From Rhizobium sp. Q54 (GTDB lineage: Bacteria > Pseudomonadota > Alphaproteobacteria > Rhizobiales > Aestuariivirgaceae): a stretch of DNA of 64,000 bases. Position numbers and translations under genes: made by a program. Below the pieces are notes generated by a model. That model had not been told where the DNA came from, made no database searches, and saw only the letters and a list, made by a program, of their open reading frames with translations. Below are positions 40,427-50,473 of this stretch, in pieces; position 1 is the stretch's first letter, and each line of letters opens with the position of its first letter. The stretch is from NCBI GenBank assembly GCA_945889445.1, contig CAMDBX010000006.1, positions 24,293 to 88,292 of the forward strand, in the 5' to 3' direction.

Positions 40427-43400
40427 TCACCCAATCGTCATCAAGCTCGCATTGCCGCCCGCCGCCGCGGTGTTGATCGAGGTGCTCACCTCCTCCACCA
40501 GCCAGCTCAGGCAATAGGCACCAGCATCGGCGGCCACCTCGGCGGAACTCCCCGCCTGCACCAGCACCAGCGGTCCACCGAGCCTGGCGATACGCATATT
40601 CACCGCACGCACCAGCGCCGGGTCACCCTCGACGAGTGCCCCCGCGAAGGGACCATCCTGTTCCCAGTCACCGCTCCACGTCACGCGCGAAGCAACACTC
40701 GTCGGCAACCCGACAAGCGTTTCCGAAAGCCCGCTCGCGGTGTCGATCACCACGGCGTTGCCCGCAGCGAGTGCCGCCGCCATCTGGCGGAACAGCCCCT
40801 TCGCCGTCTGCGGCACCAGCAGCACGCGGCCGCGCGGATGCAACGAATAGACGTTGCGCTCTCCCACGGGGCCGGGAAGTTCCTTCACCAGCCCCAGTGC
40901 CGAGAGTGCGCCCATCTCGCGCGCCGCATCGGCATCGTCATTGTGTCCGCGCTGGCTGAGCCAGGTGGCGAAGTCGCGCAAGGCCGGGTCAGTCCGCACC
41001 GAAGAATGTATCGGCGAGACCGGCGCCTTCTGCACCAGCCGCCCGATGTAGAGTGGCCCGCCCGCCTTCGGGCCGGTGCCGGAAAGTCCGCGCCCGCCGA
41101 AGGGCTGCACACCCACGACTGCGCTAATGATGTTGCGGTTCACATAGAGGTTGCCCGCCTTCACCCGCTCGGTGACGTTCAGGATCGTCTCGTCCAGCCG
41201 CGTGTGCAGGCCAAAGGTCAGGCCATAGCCCGTGGCATTGATCTGCTCGATCAGCGCATCCATGTCCTCGCGCTTCCAGCGCAGCACATGCAGCACCGGG
41301 CCGAACACCTCGCGCTGCAATTGCCCGATGTCGTCGATCTCGATGATGGTGGGCGCCACGAAAGTGCCCGTCCCGGCCTCATGCGGCAACGCCAGCTGCT
41401 CCACCTTGTGGCCAGCATCGCGCATCGTCGCGATGTGTTTCTCGATGTTGACCTTGGCCTCCGCCGTGATCACCGGGCCGATGTCGGTCGACAGCCTGTC
41501 GGTGCGCCCGAGCGAGAGTTCGGCGAGGGCACCCTTCAGCATGGTGAGCGTGCGCTCCGCCACGTCCTCCTGCAGGCACAGCACGCGCAGCGCCGAGCAG
41601 CGCTGTCCGGCACTGTCGAAGGCGGATGCGATCACATCCGCCACCACCTGCTCGGCCAAGGCCGAGGAATCGACGATCATCGCATTCTGCCCGCCCGTCT
41701 CGGCAATCAGCGGAATGGGCCGCCCTTGCGCGGACACGCGCTCCGCCAGCTGCGCCTGGATCAGTCGGGCCACTTCTGTTGAACCGGTGAACATCACGCC
41801 TGCCGCTTCAGGTGCTGCCACCAGCGCGGCACCCAACCTGCCATCGCCGGGCGTGAACTGCAGCGCACCGCGCGGCACGCCCGCCTCATGCAGCATCTTC
41901 ACGCTCTCGAAGGCGATCAGCGGCGTCTCTTCTGCAGGCTTGGCGATCACCGCATTGCCCGCAACGAGAGCCGCTGCCACCTGACCGGTGAAGATCGCCA
42001 GCGGAAAATTCCACGGGCTGATGCACACCACGGCACCCAGCGACTTGTGTGAAGGCCCCAGCGTTTTCCGGGCCTGCTCGGCGTAGTAGCGCAGGAAGTC
42101 CACCGCCTCGCGCACTTCGCCCACTGCATTGGCAGCGGTCTTTCCCGCCTCGCGCATGGCAATGCCCATCAGCACGTCCATGCGCGCTTCCATCAGTTCC
42201 GCCGCGCGGTCGAGGCAGGCTGCACGCTCGGCAGCGGGTACAGCAGCCCATTGCGCGCTGGCCTCATGCGCCATAGCCACAACGCGGGCCGCATCGCTGG
42301 CGCCGAGTTCCGTCACCTGCCCCACGCGGTCCGCATGGTCAGCCGGGTTCAACACATCGCGCGTTGCACCTTGCTCCGAACCGTTGCCCAGCAGCGGCCT
42401 TGCTTGCCAGTGATGAGCAGCCGTCTCCTTCAACACAGCGCCCAACGCGGCGAGAACATCCTCGCTCGCAAGGTCAAGCCCACGTGAATTCACGCGGTCC
42501 TTGCCGAACAGATCTGACGGCAGGTCGATCTGGTCATGCGGCGTGCCGATCACCGGCATGGCGCTCACCACGTCCACCGGATCGGCGATCAGCGCGTCCA
42601 CCGAGACATTGGGGTCAGAGATGCGGTTGACGAAGGACGAGTTCGCCCCGTTCTCCAGAAGCCTGCGCACGAGATAGGCCAGCAGCGTCTCATGGGTTCC
42701 CACCGGCGCATAGATGCGGCACGGGCGGCCCAGCTTGTCGGCGCCCACCACCTCGTCATAGAGCGGCTCGCCCATGCCATGCAGGCACTGGAACTCATAA
42801 TCGCCCACGCTGAAGCCCGAACCCGCGAGCGTGTAGATGGCGGCGAGTGTCTGCGCATTGTGCGTGGCAAATTGCGGGAACACATGTTCACGCGCGTCGA
42901 GCAGTTTCCGCGCACAGGCGATGTAGCTCACATCCGTGTGCACCTTGCGCGTGAACACGGGGAAGCCGTCGAGCCCGTCCACCTGCGCACGCTTGATCTC
43001 GGCATCCCAATAGGCGCCCTTGACGAGGCGTACCATGATGCGCCGCTGCGATCGCCTCGCCAAATCCACCACGAAGTCGATCACGAAGGGGCAGCGCTTG
43101 CCGTAGGCCTGGATGACGAAGCCGAGGCCATTCCACTCGGCCAGTTCCGGATCGAAACTCAGCGACTCGAGCAGGTCGAGGGAGAGTTCGAGGCGGTCCG
43201 CCTCCTCCGCGTCGATGTTGAGTCCGATGTCATAGTGCTTCGCAAGCAGCGCCAGTTTCTTCACCTTGGGCAGCAGCTCCTGCATCACCCGCTCCGCCTT
43301 GGCGCGCGCATAGCGCGGATGAAGAGCCGAGAGCTTGATCGAGATGCCGGGGCCTTCATAGACACCCCTGCCCGCCGCCGCCTCGCCGATGGCGTGGATG

Positions 43401-44098
43401 GCGTTCTCGTAATCACGATAGTAGCGCGCCGCATCGGCGGACGTCGTCGCCGCCTCGCCCAGCATGTCATAGGAATAGCGGAAGCCGCGCGCTTCCAGCG
43501 GCTTCGAACGCTTCAGCGCCTCGGCGATGGTCTCGCCCGTCACGAACTGCTCGCCCATCATGCGCATCGCCATGTCCACACCACGGCGGATCACGGGTTC
43601 GCCGGCCCGCGCGATCAGGCGCGAGAGCGCCGCACCGAGGCTACCGTCGCTCACCGTCGAGGTCAGCTTGCCGGTAACGACGAGGCCCCAGGTCGCGGCG
43701 TTGACGAACAGCGACTTGGTGCCGCCGAGGTGGCTCTTCCAGTCGCCTTCCGCAATCTTGTCCTTGATCAGCGCGTCACGCGTCTCGGCATCCGGAATGC
43801 GCAGCAGTGCTTCCGCCAGGCACATCAGCGCAATGCCCTCCTGGCTCGACAGCGAATACTCGTGCACCAGCCCCTGCACGCCCGTGCCCTTGTGCTTGGC
43901 TCTGAGCGCCTCGATCAGCTTGCGCGCAGTGGCCGCCGTCTCGCGCTTCTGCGCGGGTTCCATCCGCGCCACCGCCACCAGCGGCGGCAGGCACAGGGGC
44001 TCAGGCGTCCGGCAGTGCGCGGTGATGGCTCGCCGCAATTCGGTCTGCGGGCGGATCGGCGGGGCGAAGGCTTCGAACAGCGGGCGCGCGTGCGGCAT
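40427..44098 (-). CDS. putA: bifunctional proline dehydrogenase / L-glutamate gamma-semialdehyde dehydrogenase
   Basis: PRODH barrel (GFRYSYDMLGEAATT..., MVRLVKGAYWDAEIKRAQ) and ALDH domain (SPWNFPLAIFTGQVAAAL, ETGGQNAMIVDSSALAEQVV, AFDSAGQRCSALRVLCL). Confidence 0.95.
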   Translation of the reverse strand: MPHARPLFEAFAPPIRPQTELRRAITAHCRTPEPLCLPPLVAVARMEPAQKRETAATARKLIEALRAKHKGTGVQGLVHEYSLSSQEGIALMCLAEALLRIPDAETRDALIKDKIAEGDWKSHLGGTKSLFVNAATWGLVVTGKLTSTVSDGSLGAALSRLIARAGEPVIRRGVDMAMRMMGEQFVTGETIAEALKRSKPLEARGFRYSYDMLGEAATTSADAARYYRDYENAIHAIGEAAAGRGVYEGPGISIKLSALHPRYARAKAERVMQELLPKVKKLALLAKHYDIGLNIDAEEADRLELSLDLLESLSFDPELAEWNGLGFVIQAYGKRCPFVIDFVVDLARRSQRRIMVRLVKGAYWDAEIKRAQVDGLDGFPVFTRKVHTDVSYIACARKLLDAREHVFPQFATHNAQTLAAIYTLAGSGFSVGDYEFQCLHGMGEPLYDEVVGADKLGRPCRIYAPVGTHETLLAYLVRRLLENGANSSFVNRISDPNVSVDALIADPVDVVSAMPVIGTPHDQIDLPSDLFGKDRVNSRGLDLASEDVLAALGAVLKETAAHHWQARPLLGNGSEQGATRDVLNPADHADRVGQVTELGASDAARVVAMAHEASAQWAAVPAAERAACLDRAAELMEARMDVLMGIAMREAGKTAANAVGEVREAVDFLRYYAEQARKTLGPSHKSLGAVVCISPWNFPLAIFTGQVAAALVAGNAVIAKPAEETPLIAFESVKMLHEAGVPRGALQFTPGDGRLGAALVAAPEAAGVMFTGSTEVARLIQAQLAERVSAQGRPIPLIAETGGQNAMIVDSSALAEQVVADVIASAFDSAGQRCSALRVLCLQEDVAERTLTMLKGALAELSLGRTDRLSTDIGPVITAEAKVNIEKHIATMRDAGHKVEQLALPHEAGTGTFVAPTIIEIDDIGQLQREVFGPVLHVLRWKREDMDALIEQINATGYGLTFGLHTRLDETILNVTERVKAGNLYVNRNIISAVVGVQPFGGRGLSGTGPKAGGPLYIGRLVQKAPVSPIHSSVRTDPALRDFATWLSQRGHNDDADAAREMGALSALGLVKELPGPVGERNVYSLHPRGRVLLVPQTAKGLFRQMAAALAAGNAVVIDTASGLSETLVGLPTSVASRVTWSGDWEQDGPFAGALVEGDPALVRAVNMRIARLGGPLVLVQAGSSAEVAADAGAYCLSWLVEEVSTSINTAAAGGNASLMTIG

Positions 44099-44214
44099 GG
44101 ACGACTCGTTCCTGGGATAAGCACCCAGCATAACACCGGCTTGCAAACCGGATTCACCTATTTCAAACTGCGAGCTTGGTGATTTTCACGATTTTTGGTT
44201 CATTGGGAGAAAAA

Positions 44215-44706
44215 ATGCCCACAGAGACAGGCTTCGACAGCGACATTGACCAATTCGACCGCCGCATACTCGACAGCCTCGCCGAAGATGGCCGCATGTC
44301 GATCACCGAACTCGCCAGGCGCGTCGGCCTCTCCAACACCCCCTGCCAACTCCGTCTCAAGCGCCTGCTCGCCGAGGGCTACATCGAGGGCTTCAAGGCC
44401 GTGCTCAGCCCGGCGAAGATGGGTCTCGACCACGTGGCTTTCGCCGAGGTCAAGCTCACCAACACCCACGAGGATGCGCTCCGCGCCTTCAACGAGGCCG
44501 TGAAGAAGATTCCGGAGGTCGAGGAGTGCCACATGATCGCCGGTCGCTTCGACTACCTGCTGAAGATCCGGACCAGTGACATCCGCCGCTACCGCCATGT
44601 CCTCGGCGAGCGCATCTCGGAGCTGCCCTTCGTGGCGAGCACCTACACAAACGTTACCATGGAGACCGTGGTCGACAACTGGAGTGCACGCTCCCGCCAC
44701 ACGTGA
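44215..44706 (+). CDS. Lrp/AsnC family regulator, likely regulator of putA
   Basis: DQFDRRILDSLAEDGRMSITELARRVGLSNTPCQLRLKRLLAEGYI; divergent from putA. Confidence 0.92.
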   Translation: MPTETGFDSDIDQFDRRILDSLAEDGRMSITELARRVGLSNTPCQLRLKRLLAEGYIEGFKAVLSPAKMGLDHVAFAEVKLTNTHEDALRAFNEAVKKIPEVEECHMIAGRFDYLLKIRTSDIRRYRHVLGERISELPFVASTYTNVTMETVVDNWSARSRHT

Positions 44707-44773
44707 CGGATGCATCCGAAGATGCATCGGACAGCTACCGAAAGTGCAACGGCGGCAACACCAAAAGCAACAC

Positions 44774-46783
44774 TCAGGGCGCCTTCGGTTGACCGATGCC
44801 GGGTGCCACTGGTGCGGCCATGCCGACGAAGATCACCATGCCGTCACCACCGGGATTGACCAGCAGGTTGTTGATGGCCGAGGGCTTCCAGTTATTGGCC
44901 ACCCACACATTGCCGGCCATGTCGATCTGCGTCGCGGTGGCTCGCATCAGCGGCTTGTAACTCGGCACTTTGATGGGCCAATACAAGGGCTTGCCGCTCG
45001 CCAGCCGTACCTGGTCACCACCCGATGGCAAGGTGTAGCCGGTCTCCGGCGAGATCGGCTGGCCGGTCATCACACCACTCGGGCAGTGCAAGGTATCGAC
45101 ACCGCACAGTCGCGACAGGCGGAACTTGAGGTCGGCTTGCACCGGGGGTCCGAAGTTGGCGACCCACACATTGTCATGCGAGTCGACCGAGAGGCCCCAC
45201 GGCCCGACAATGCCACCCCCGTCGAACCCCGCGCCAATGGAAGTTCCACTTGAATCAAAGGCATAGATGCGTGACTCGGCGCCGGCCGTGGCCCACACAT
45301 TGCCTTCGGTATCGAGGCCAATACCCTTCGGGTTGGCATCGCTTCCAACCGCCACGGTGAACTGCTTCGCGAGGCCCGTCGGCGTGTAGATGAACTTGGA
45401 AAGAGTGGACGTCCCAGTGTAGCTGACATAGCCCGCCCCGTTGTCATCAACCACGATATGGAATGGGCTGGTGTTGCTGTCCTGATAGGCCGGATAGTCG
45501 GTAAACGCGTTGCCGCCAGGGAACACATTGATTGTATTGCCGTAATAGCTCGCCATCCAGATGTTGCCTGAAGCATCGGACGTCGTGCCCTGCACGCGGT
45601 CGAGCGTCGAGACGAAGCCAGTCTCCGGCGAAAGCGGCGTACCCATGGGCGAGAATTCGGAAACCGAGCCATTGGGGTTGACCCCGCCCCAGCCGAAATT
45701 GCCGGACCAGATGTTGCCCGAAGGATCGCGCGTGATGCCAAAGCCTTGCCCCAGCACGCCGCCGCCAAAGATCGGCGAACGGGGCGTGCCGTCGCGCCCG
45801 TCAGCGGGCGATCCATCAGGCTTCAAAACGAAAAAGCAGTTGGCAGAGCCGGTCGTACCTTGCACGACATTGTTGCTAACCCAAGCGTAGCCTTTGTCGT
45901 CGAAGACAAGATTTGCAGGTCCACCAATCGGGCAGAGTTCCTTGCCTTTCGCATTTTTGCGGCCGGAACGGTTCACCTTCACCGCCACGGTGAAGGCGTC
46001 GAGCCTCATCAATTCGTCCGGCGCATCTGGCCCCTGGGTGGCGAGGAGAGCCGGCTTAAACGGTTGCACCGTATTCCCGAGCGCAAAGATTTCATGCACG
46101 TTGCGAGCCGGATTATGCGCAATCGAAATCACCGCTTCGAGGGTCGTGGTGGCACCGTCGGTGAACGCGAAGAGCGGCGCGCAACTATCGACTGCGCCGT
46201 TGCGCACGCAATTGGCCAGCACATTCGACAGTGTCGCCATCAGACGCCGCGCGTTGGTCTCATCTGCATTCGGCGAGCGGCGCAGCACCTGAGACACCTC
46301 GCCCCGGTCAGGGGCTGCAAGATTGCGGAACATGCCGGCCGCCACCTGAAGCGGTAGTGACTTGCCGGAAATCTCCTTGCCCGCAAAGAATTGCGCCATG
46401 GCGTAGGCGGCAGCGACGGTCGTCATCTCGTTGATGCGCACAAGCGGCCGATCACCGGGTGCCATCACCGTCATAAGCTCGGTGCGGCCAATCACGGCAA
46501 CGACATAGCGGGTTTCCGTCGCCTCCTGCTTCGGCAGGCTGGCCGAGAACTGGCCCCGAGCATTGGTTACGACTTCCTCCAGGAGCTCGGGAGCTCCAAC
46601 GCCTGCCCGATAGATCGAAACGGTTGCCCCTTGCACCGGCTTGAAGCCCGGCGCAGCGCCAGAGGTGACAGAGCCCATGAGCCTGGTTGAACAAGTATTC
46701 TGGTTGCAGACTCCGGCCAAAACCGGACCCGCCGTGAGCGAGGCGAGCATCGCAGCCGCAACAAGTTTTGTGATGAGTTTCAT
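44774..46783 (-). CDS. secreted beta-propeller (NHL/Vgb-like) repeat protein
   Basis: Signal peptide MKLITKLVAAAMLASLTAGPVLA; repeated NIW/NVW blades (DASGNIWMASYYGNTI, DTEGNVWATAGAESRIYAFDSSG, DSHDNVWVANFG, DMAGNVWVANNWK). Confidence 0.8.
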   Translation of the reverse strand: MKLITKLVAAAMLASLTAGPVLAGVCNQNTCSTRLMGSVTSGAAPGFKPVQGATVSIYRAGVGAPELLEEVVTNARGQFSASLPKQEATETRYVVAVIGRTELMTVMAPGDRPLVRINEMTTVAAAYAMAQFFAGKEISGKSLPLQVAAGMFRNLAAPDRGEVSQVLRRSPNADETNARRLMATLSNVLANCVRNGAVDSCAPLFAFTDGATTTLEAVISIAHNPARNVHEIFALGNTVQPFKPALLATQGPDAPDELMRLDAFTVAVKVNRSGRKNAKGKELCPIGGPANLVFDDKGYAWVSNNVVQGTTGSANCFFVLKPDGSPADGRDGTPRSPIFGGGVLGQGFGITRDPSGNIWSGNFGWGGVNPNGSVSEFSPMGTPLSPETGFVSTLDRVQGTTSDASGNIWMASYYGNTINVFPGGNAFTDYPAYQDSNTSPFHIVVDDNGAGYVSYTGTSTLSKFIYTPTGLAKQFTVAVGSDANPKGIGLDTEGNVWATAGAESRIYAFDSSGTSIGAGFDGGGIVGPWGLSVDSHDNVWVANFGPPVQADLKFRLSRLCGVDTLHCPSGVMTGQPISPETGYTLPSGGDQVRLASGKPLYWPIKVPSYKPLMRATATQIDMAGNVWVANNWKPSAINNLLVNPGGDGMVIFVGMAAPVAPGIGQPKAP

Positions 46784-46894
46784 GGAAAATCCTCCGGCAG
46801 GGCAGCGAAATCATGATACGCGCTATGGCGCTCCAGTCCTATTGGTAGGAATGACAATCACCAGTGCATGGCGCATGCGCGAAGGTGGCGCCTG

Positions 46895-47098
46895 CTAGAC
46901 GTGATCGCTGCTCGGCTCGGAGGCCGGCTTGATGACGTCCGGAACATCATGAACATGGTCGAGGCAGTTGTTCCGTCGGAAGGCGACATAGCGTTCAGCC
47001 AACACTGCGCAATCGACGCCACGAAACATCACCGGTTCAATCTTGGTCAGGTCGGCGACGCGCATCACGCCACGTTCGACATCGAATTCAAAGCCCAT
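46895..47098 (-). CDS. small hypothetical protein
   Basis: 67 aa, MGFEFDVERGVMRVADLTKIEPVMFRG...; SD-like gcgggag upstream of ATG. Confidence 0.45.
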   Translation of the reverse strand: MGFEFDVERGVMRVADLTKIEPVMFRGVDCAVLAERYVAFRRNNCLDHVHDVPDVIKPASEPSSDHV

Positions 47099-47289
47099 AA
47101 CATTGATCTCCCGCTATGTGTGTCACGAGGCTAATTCCGGAGGCTTGCGCGGCGAAGGCAGGGCGCCTTTCGTGGTTAAAAAAGTGCAAAGCGCCTGCTG
47201 CGAAAGGCGCATCTCAGCCAGTCGGGGTCTTGGTTGAAGCCCCGGGGCCGATTGGCTAATGTCCGGCCGGCAAAAGAGGATCAACCGCC

Positions 47290-48180
47290 ATGAACACCGC
47301 ACAAGCGCAGAAGATTTCAACCGGCAAGGGCTTCATTGCCGCGCTCGACCAGTCGGGCGGTTCGACGCCCAAGGCGCTCGAAGGCTACGGCATCGGCAAG
47401 GACGCCTGGAAGACCGACGAGGAAATGTTCGCGCTGATGCACGCCATGCGCGCCCGCATCATCAAGTCCCCAGCTTTCAACGGCGACCGCGTCATCGGCG
47501 CCATCCTGTTCGAGCGCACTATGGACGGCGACATCGACGGCAAGCCGGTTCCCGCCTTCCTGTGGGAAAACAAGGGCGTCGCACCTTTCCTGAAGATCGA
47601 CAAGGGCCTTGCCGACGACCATGACGGCGTGCGCCTGATGAAGCCGATGCCAGACCTCGACAAGTTGCTCGACCGCGCCGTCGCCAAAGGCATCTTTGGC
47701 ACCAAGATGCGTTCGGTCATCGACGCTGCCTCGCCCTCGGGCATTGCCGCCAACGTCGCCCAGCAGTTCGACTACGGTCGCCAGATCCTCGCCAAGGGCC
47801 TGATGCCCATCATTGAACCCGAAGTTACCATCTCGATCCCCGACAAGAAGGAAGCGGAGAAAATCCTCCGCGACGAGATCCTGAAGAACCTCGACAAGTT
47901 GCCCGCCGGCCAGCAGGTCATGCTGAAGTTGACAATCCCCAGCGAAGCCAACTTCTTCAAACCGCTGATCGACCACCCGAAGGTGATGCGCGTGGTAGCG
48001 CTGTCTGGCGGCTACAGCCGCGAGGATGCCAATGCCATGCTCGCGGAGAACACCGGCCTGATCGCCAGCTTCTCGCGCGCCTTGAGCGAGGGCCTTTCGG
48101 CCCAACAGTCGGATGCTGCCTTCAACGCGGAACTCGAGAAGACCATCAAGTCGATCTACGACGCCTCAGTCGCAGGTTGA
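47290..48180 (+). CDS. class I fructose-bisphosphate aldolase
   Basis: KGFIAALDQSGGSTPKALEGYGI...GLMPIIEPEVTI...MLKLTIPSEANFF. Confidence 0.93.
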   Translation: MNTAQAQKISTGKGFIAALDQSGGSTPKALEGYGIGKDAWKTDEEMFALMHAMRARIIKSPAFNGDRVIGAILFERTMDGDIDGKPVPAFLWENKGVAPFLKIDKGLADDHDGVRLMKPMPDLDKLLDRAVAKGIFGTKMRSVIDAASPSGIAANVAQQFDYGRQILAKGLMPIIEPEVTISIPDKKEAEKILRDEILKNLDKLPAGQQVMLKLTIPSEANFFKPLIDHPKVMRVVALSGGYSREDANAMLAENTGLIASFSRALSEGLSAQQSDAAFNAELEKTIKSIYDASVAG

Positions 48181-48318
48181 TCGCACACGAGACCGCTGCG
48201 AGGCTTTCCGTCGAAAGATGGGAAGCCTCTTTCATCTCGCGCGACAGACAAGCTTCCTTCGGCGCCGTCCGATCACACCCACGAGCCGGCGGTAGACGGC
48301 GCGAGTGGGTGCGGGGGG

Positions 48319-50082
48319 TCAGAAGGTGAGAAGGCCGTCATCCGGCACCGGCTCGCCACGTGCATTGGCGAGAAGCGCAGCCTTCAACGCATCACGATCA
48401 TGGGAATAGTCACGATTGATCGCGGCACCCCTCTGTCGCGTGGCCCAATGAGGGTCGGCCAGCAATGCGGCACCCTGCGCTTCCGGCAGGTGGCGTTCGC
48501 GGATCAGGTCCGACATGCGCTCGGCCAGCACCAAAGTGGGCGCGTTCAAGTCGCCTGCAGTCGCCTGCGGCATCAGCGAGGAATCGACCACACGCAGGCC
48601 ATCGACCCCGCGCACCCGGCCTTCGGGGGTTGTCACAGAAGCTGCATCAGTGCCCATCCGGCATGTGCCGCACGGATGGTAGGCGCTCTCAACCTTTCGC
48701 TTCAGAAAGGCGTCGAGGGCGGAATCGTCTATTGCCTGCACGCCCGGTGCCAGCTCCTCGCCGCGATATTCAGCAAAGGCCGACTGCGCGAAGATCTCGC
48801 GCGTCAGCCGCATGCAGGCACGGAATTCCAGCCAATCGTCGGGGTGGCTCATGTAGTTGAAGCGCACGCGCGGCAAGCTGTCTGGCTTCGCATCCCTGAG
48901 CCGCACCCAGCCCCGGCTTTTCGAGCGCTTTGTGCCAACATGCACCTGAAAGCCATGGCCCGAGGCGAGGCTCAAGCCATCATAGGAAATGGCGAGCGGC
49001 AGGAAGTGATACTGGATGTCGGGGTAGACGATCCCGGCTCGGCTGCGGATGTGGCCCCCGCTCTCGAAGTGATTGGTGGCGCCCAGCCCCTTGCGGGTGG
49101 CAAGCCACTCCATGCCGATTTTTGCCTTGCCCAACAGGCTCTGCGTGGGAAACAACGTCACGGGCTTGGTGCATGCCATCTGGATGTAGAGTTCCAGATG
49201 GTCCATCAGGTTCTCACCAACGCCTGGCGCATCATGCACCACGTCAATGCCGTGCTCCTGGAGTTCCGCCACAGGCCCGATGCCGGAGCGCTTGAGGATG
49301 ACCGGCGACATGATGGAACCAGCCGAAACGATCACCTCGCGCGTCGCTGCCGCGCGGCGGGCCTCGCCATTCACCAGGTAGGAAATGCCTGTGGCGCGGC
49401 GGCCGTCGAACAACACGCGGTCAACCGTTGCACCGATGACCACATGCACGTTGCCGCGCGCCATGGCGGGGCGGAGGTAGGCGCGCGCCGCGCTCATGCG
49501 GCGGCCGTCGCCGATGTTCATTTCCATCGGGCCGAAGCCCTCGTGCTGGCGCTCATTCATGTTGGCGCTGCGGGCATAGCCCGCCTGCACGCCGGCCTGC
49601 ACGAACACGTCGTAGAGAGGATTGCGCTGCAGTCCCTTGTTGACGTTCACGGGGCCCGACGTGCCGCGCAGTGGACCACCGCCTTGGACGTTTTCCAGTC
49701 GCTGGAAATAGGGCAGCACGTTGGACCAGCGCCAGCCTTCGGCACCGAGCGCCTCCCACATTTCATAGTCCATGGGGTTGCCGCGCACCCAGCACATGCC
49801 GTTGATGGAGGAGGAACCGCCCAGTCCCTTGCCTCGCGGCAGGTTCACTTCACGCCCATCGAGCCCGGGCTCGGGCTCCGTTTTCATGCCCCAGTTGAAG
49901 CGCTTCGTATTCATCGGGATCGACAGCGCCGCCGGCATGTCGACAATCACGGCGCGTTCCGAGCCGCCCGCCTCCAGCACCAGAATGCGCAGGTTCCGGT
50001 CCTCGCCAAGCCGGTTCGCCAGCACGCACCCGGCCGAGCCCGCACCGACGATGATGTAGTCATAGCTGTCAGCCACCGCCAT
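48319..50082 (-). CDS. GMC family oxidoreductase (choline-dehydrogenase-like)
   Basis: YDYIIVGAGSAGCVLANRL, LPRGKGLGGSSSINGMCWVRGN, YHPCGTCRMG. Confidence 0.93.
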   Translation of the reverse strand: MAVADSYDYIIVGAGSAGCVLANRLGEDRNLRILVLEAGGSERAVIVDMPAALSIPMNTKRFNWGMKTEPEPGLDGREVNLPRGKGLGGSSSINGMCWVRGNPMDYEMWEALGAEGWRWSNVLPYFQRLENVQGGGPLRGTSGPVNVNKGLQRNPLYDVFVQAGVQAGYARSANMNERQHEGFGPMEMNIGDGRRMSAARAYLRPAMARGNVHVVIGATVDRVLFDGRRATGISYLVNGEARRAAATREVIVSAGSIMSPVILKRSGIGPVAELQEHGIDVVHDAPGVGENLMDHLELYIQMACTKPVTLFPTQSLLGKAKIGMEWLATRKGLGATNHFESGGHIRSRAGIVYPDIQYHFLPLAISYDGLSLASGHGFQVHVGTKRSKSRGWVRLRDAKPDSLPRVRFNYMSHPDDWLEFRACMRLTREIFAQSAFAEYRGEELAPGVQAIDDSALDAFLKRKVESAYHPCGTCRMGTDAASVTTPEGRVRGVDGLRVVDSSLMPQATAGDLNAPTLVLAERMSDLIRERHLPEAQGAALLADPHWATRQRGAAINRDYSHDRDALKAALLANARGEPVPDDGLLTF

Positions 50083-50085
50083 AGC

Positions 50086-50442
50086 TCAGCCGATGATCAC
50101 ATAGTATTTCAGCATCGGACCGGGCTGATGCCATGTGCCCTTGAAGCCCTTGGGCAGCAGGAATGAATCGCCCTTGCGATAGGTGTCGCGAAAGCCCTCG
50201 TCACTCTCGAGAGTTACTTCGCCTTCGAGCACGACCATGAATTCATCCACGGGATAGCTGTCGTAGCGCTCAGTGTAGGCGCCGCAGCGCCAGATGCCGG
50301 CGCGCAGGCCGGGCTGTGCGAAGTAGGCATGATCAAGGCCCACGGGACTGCCCTTCAGCAGTTCTGCGTGCTCGAGCGGTTGATCGGGGGCATCCAACCA
50401 GCCAGTAGGGCCGGCTGGGGCAAAGCGAATGGGATCGGGCAA
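50086..50442 (-). CDS. cupin-domain protein
   Basis: YPVDEFMVVLEGEVTLESDEGFRDTYRKGDSFLLPKGFKGTW; 3 bp upstream of the GMC gene. Confidence 0.85.
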   Translation of the reverse strand: MPDPIRFAPAGPTGWLDAPDQPLEHAELLKGSPVGLDHAYFAQPGLRAGIWRCGAYTERYDSYPVDEFMVVLEGEVTLESDEGFRDTYRKGDSFLLPKGFKGTWHQPGPMLKYYVIIG

Positions 50443-50473
50443 GGCAAGTTCCTTTCAAGGCAAAACGCGAAAA

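Noticed and set aside
42536-44182. 548-aa + ORF
   Set aside because: Antisense of putA.
48400-50166. 588-aa + ORF
   Set aside because: Antisense of the GMC oxidoreductase.
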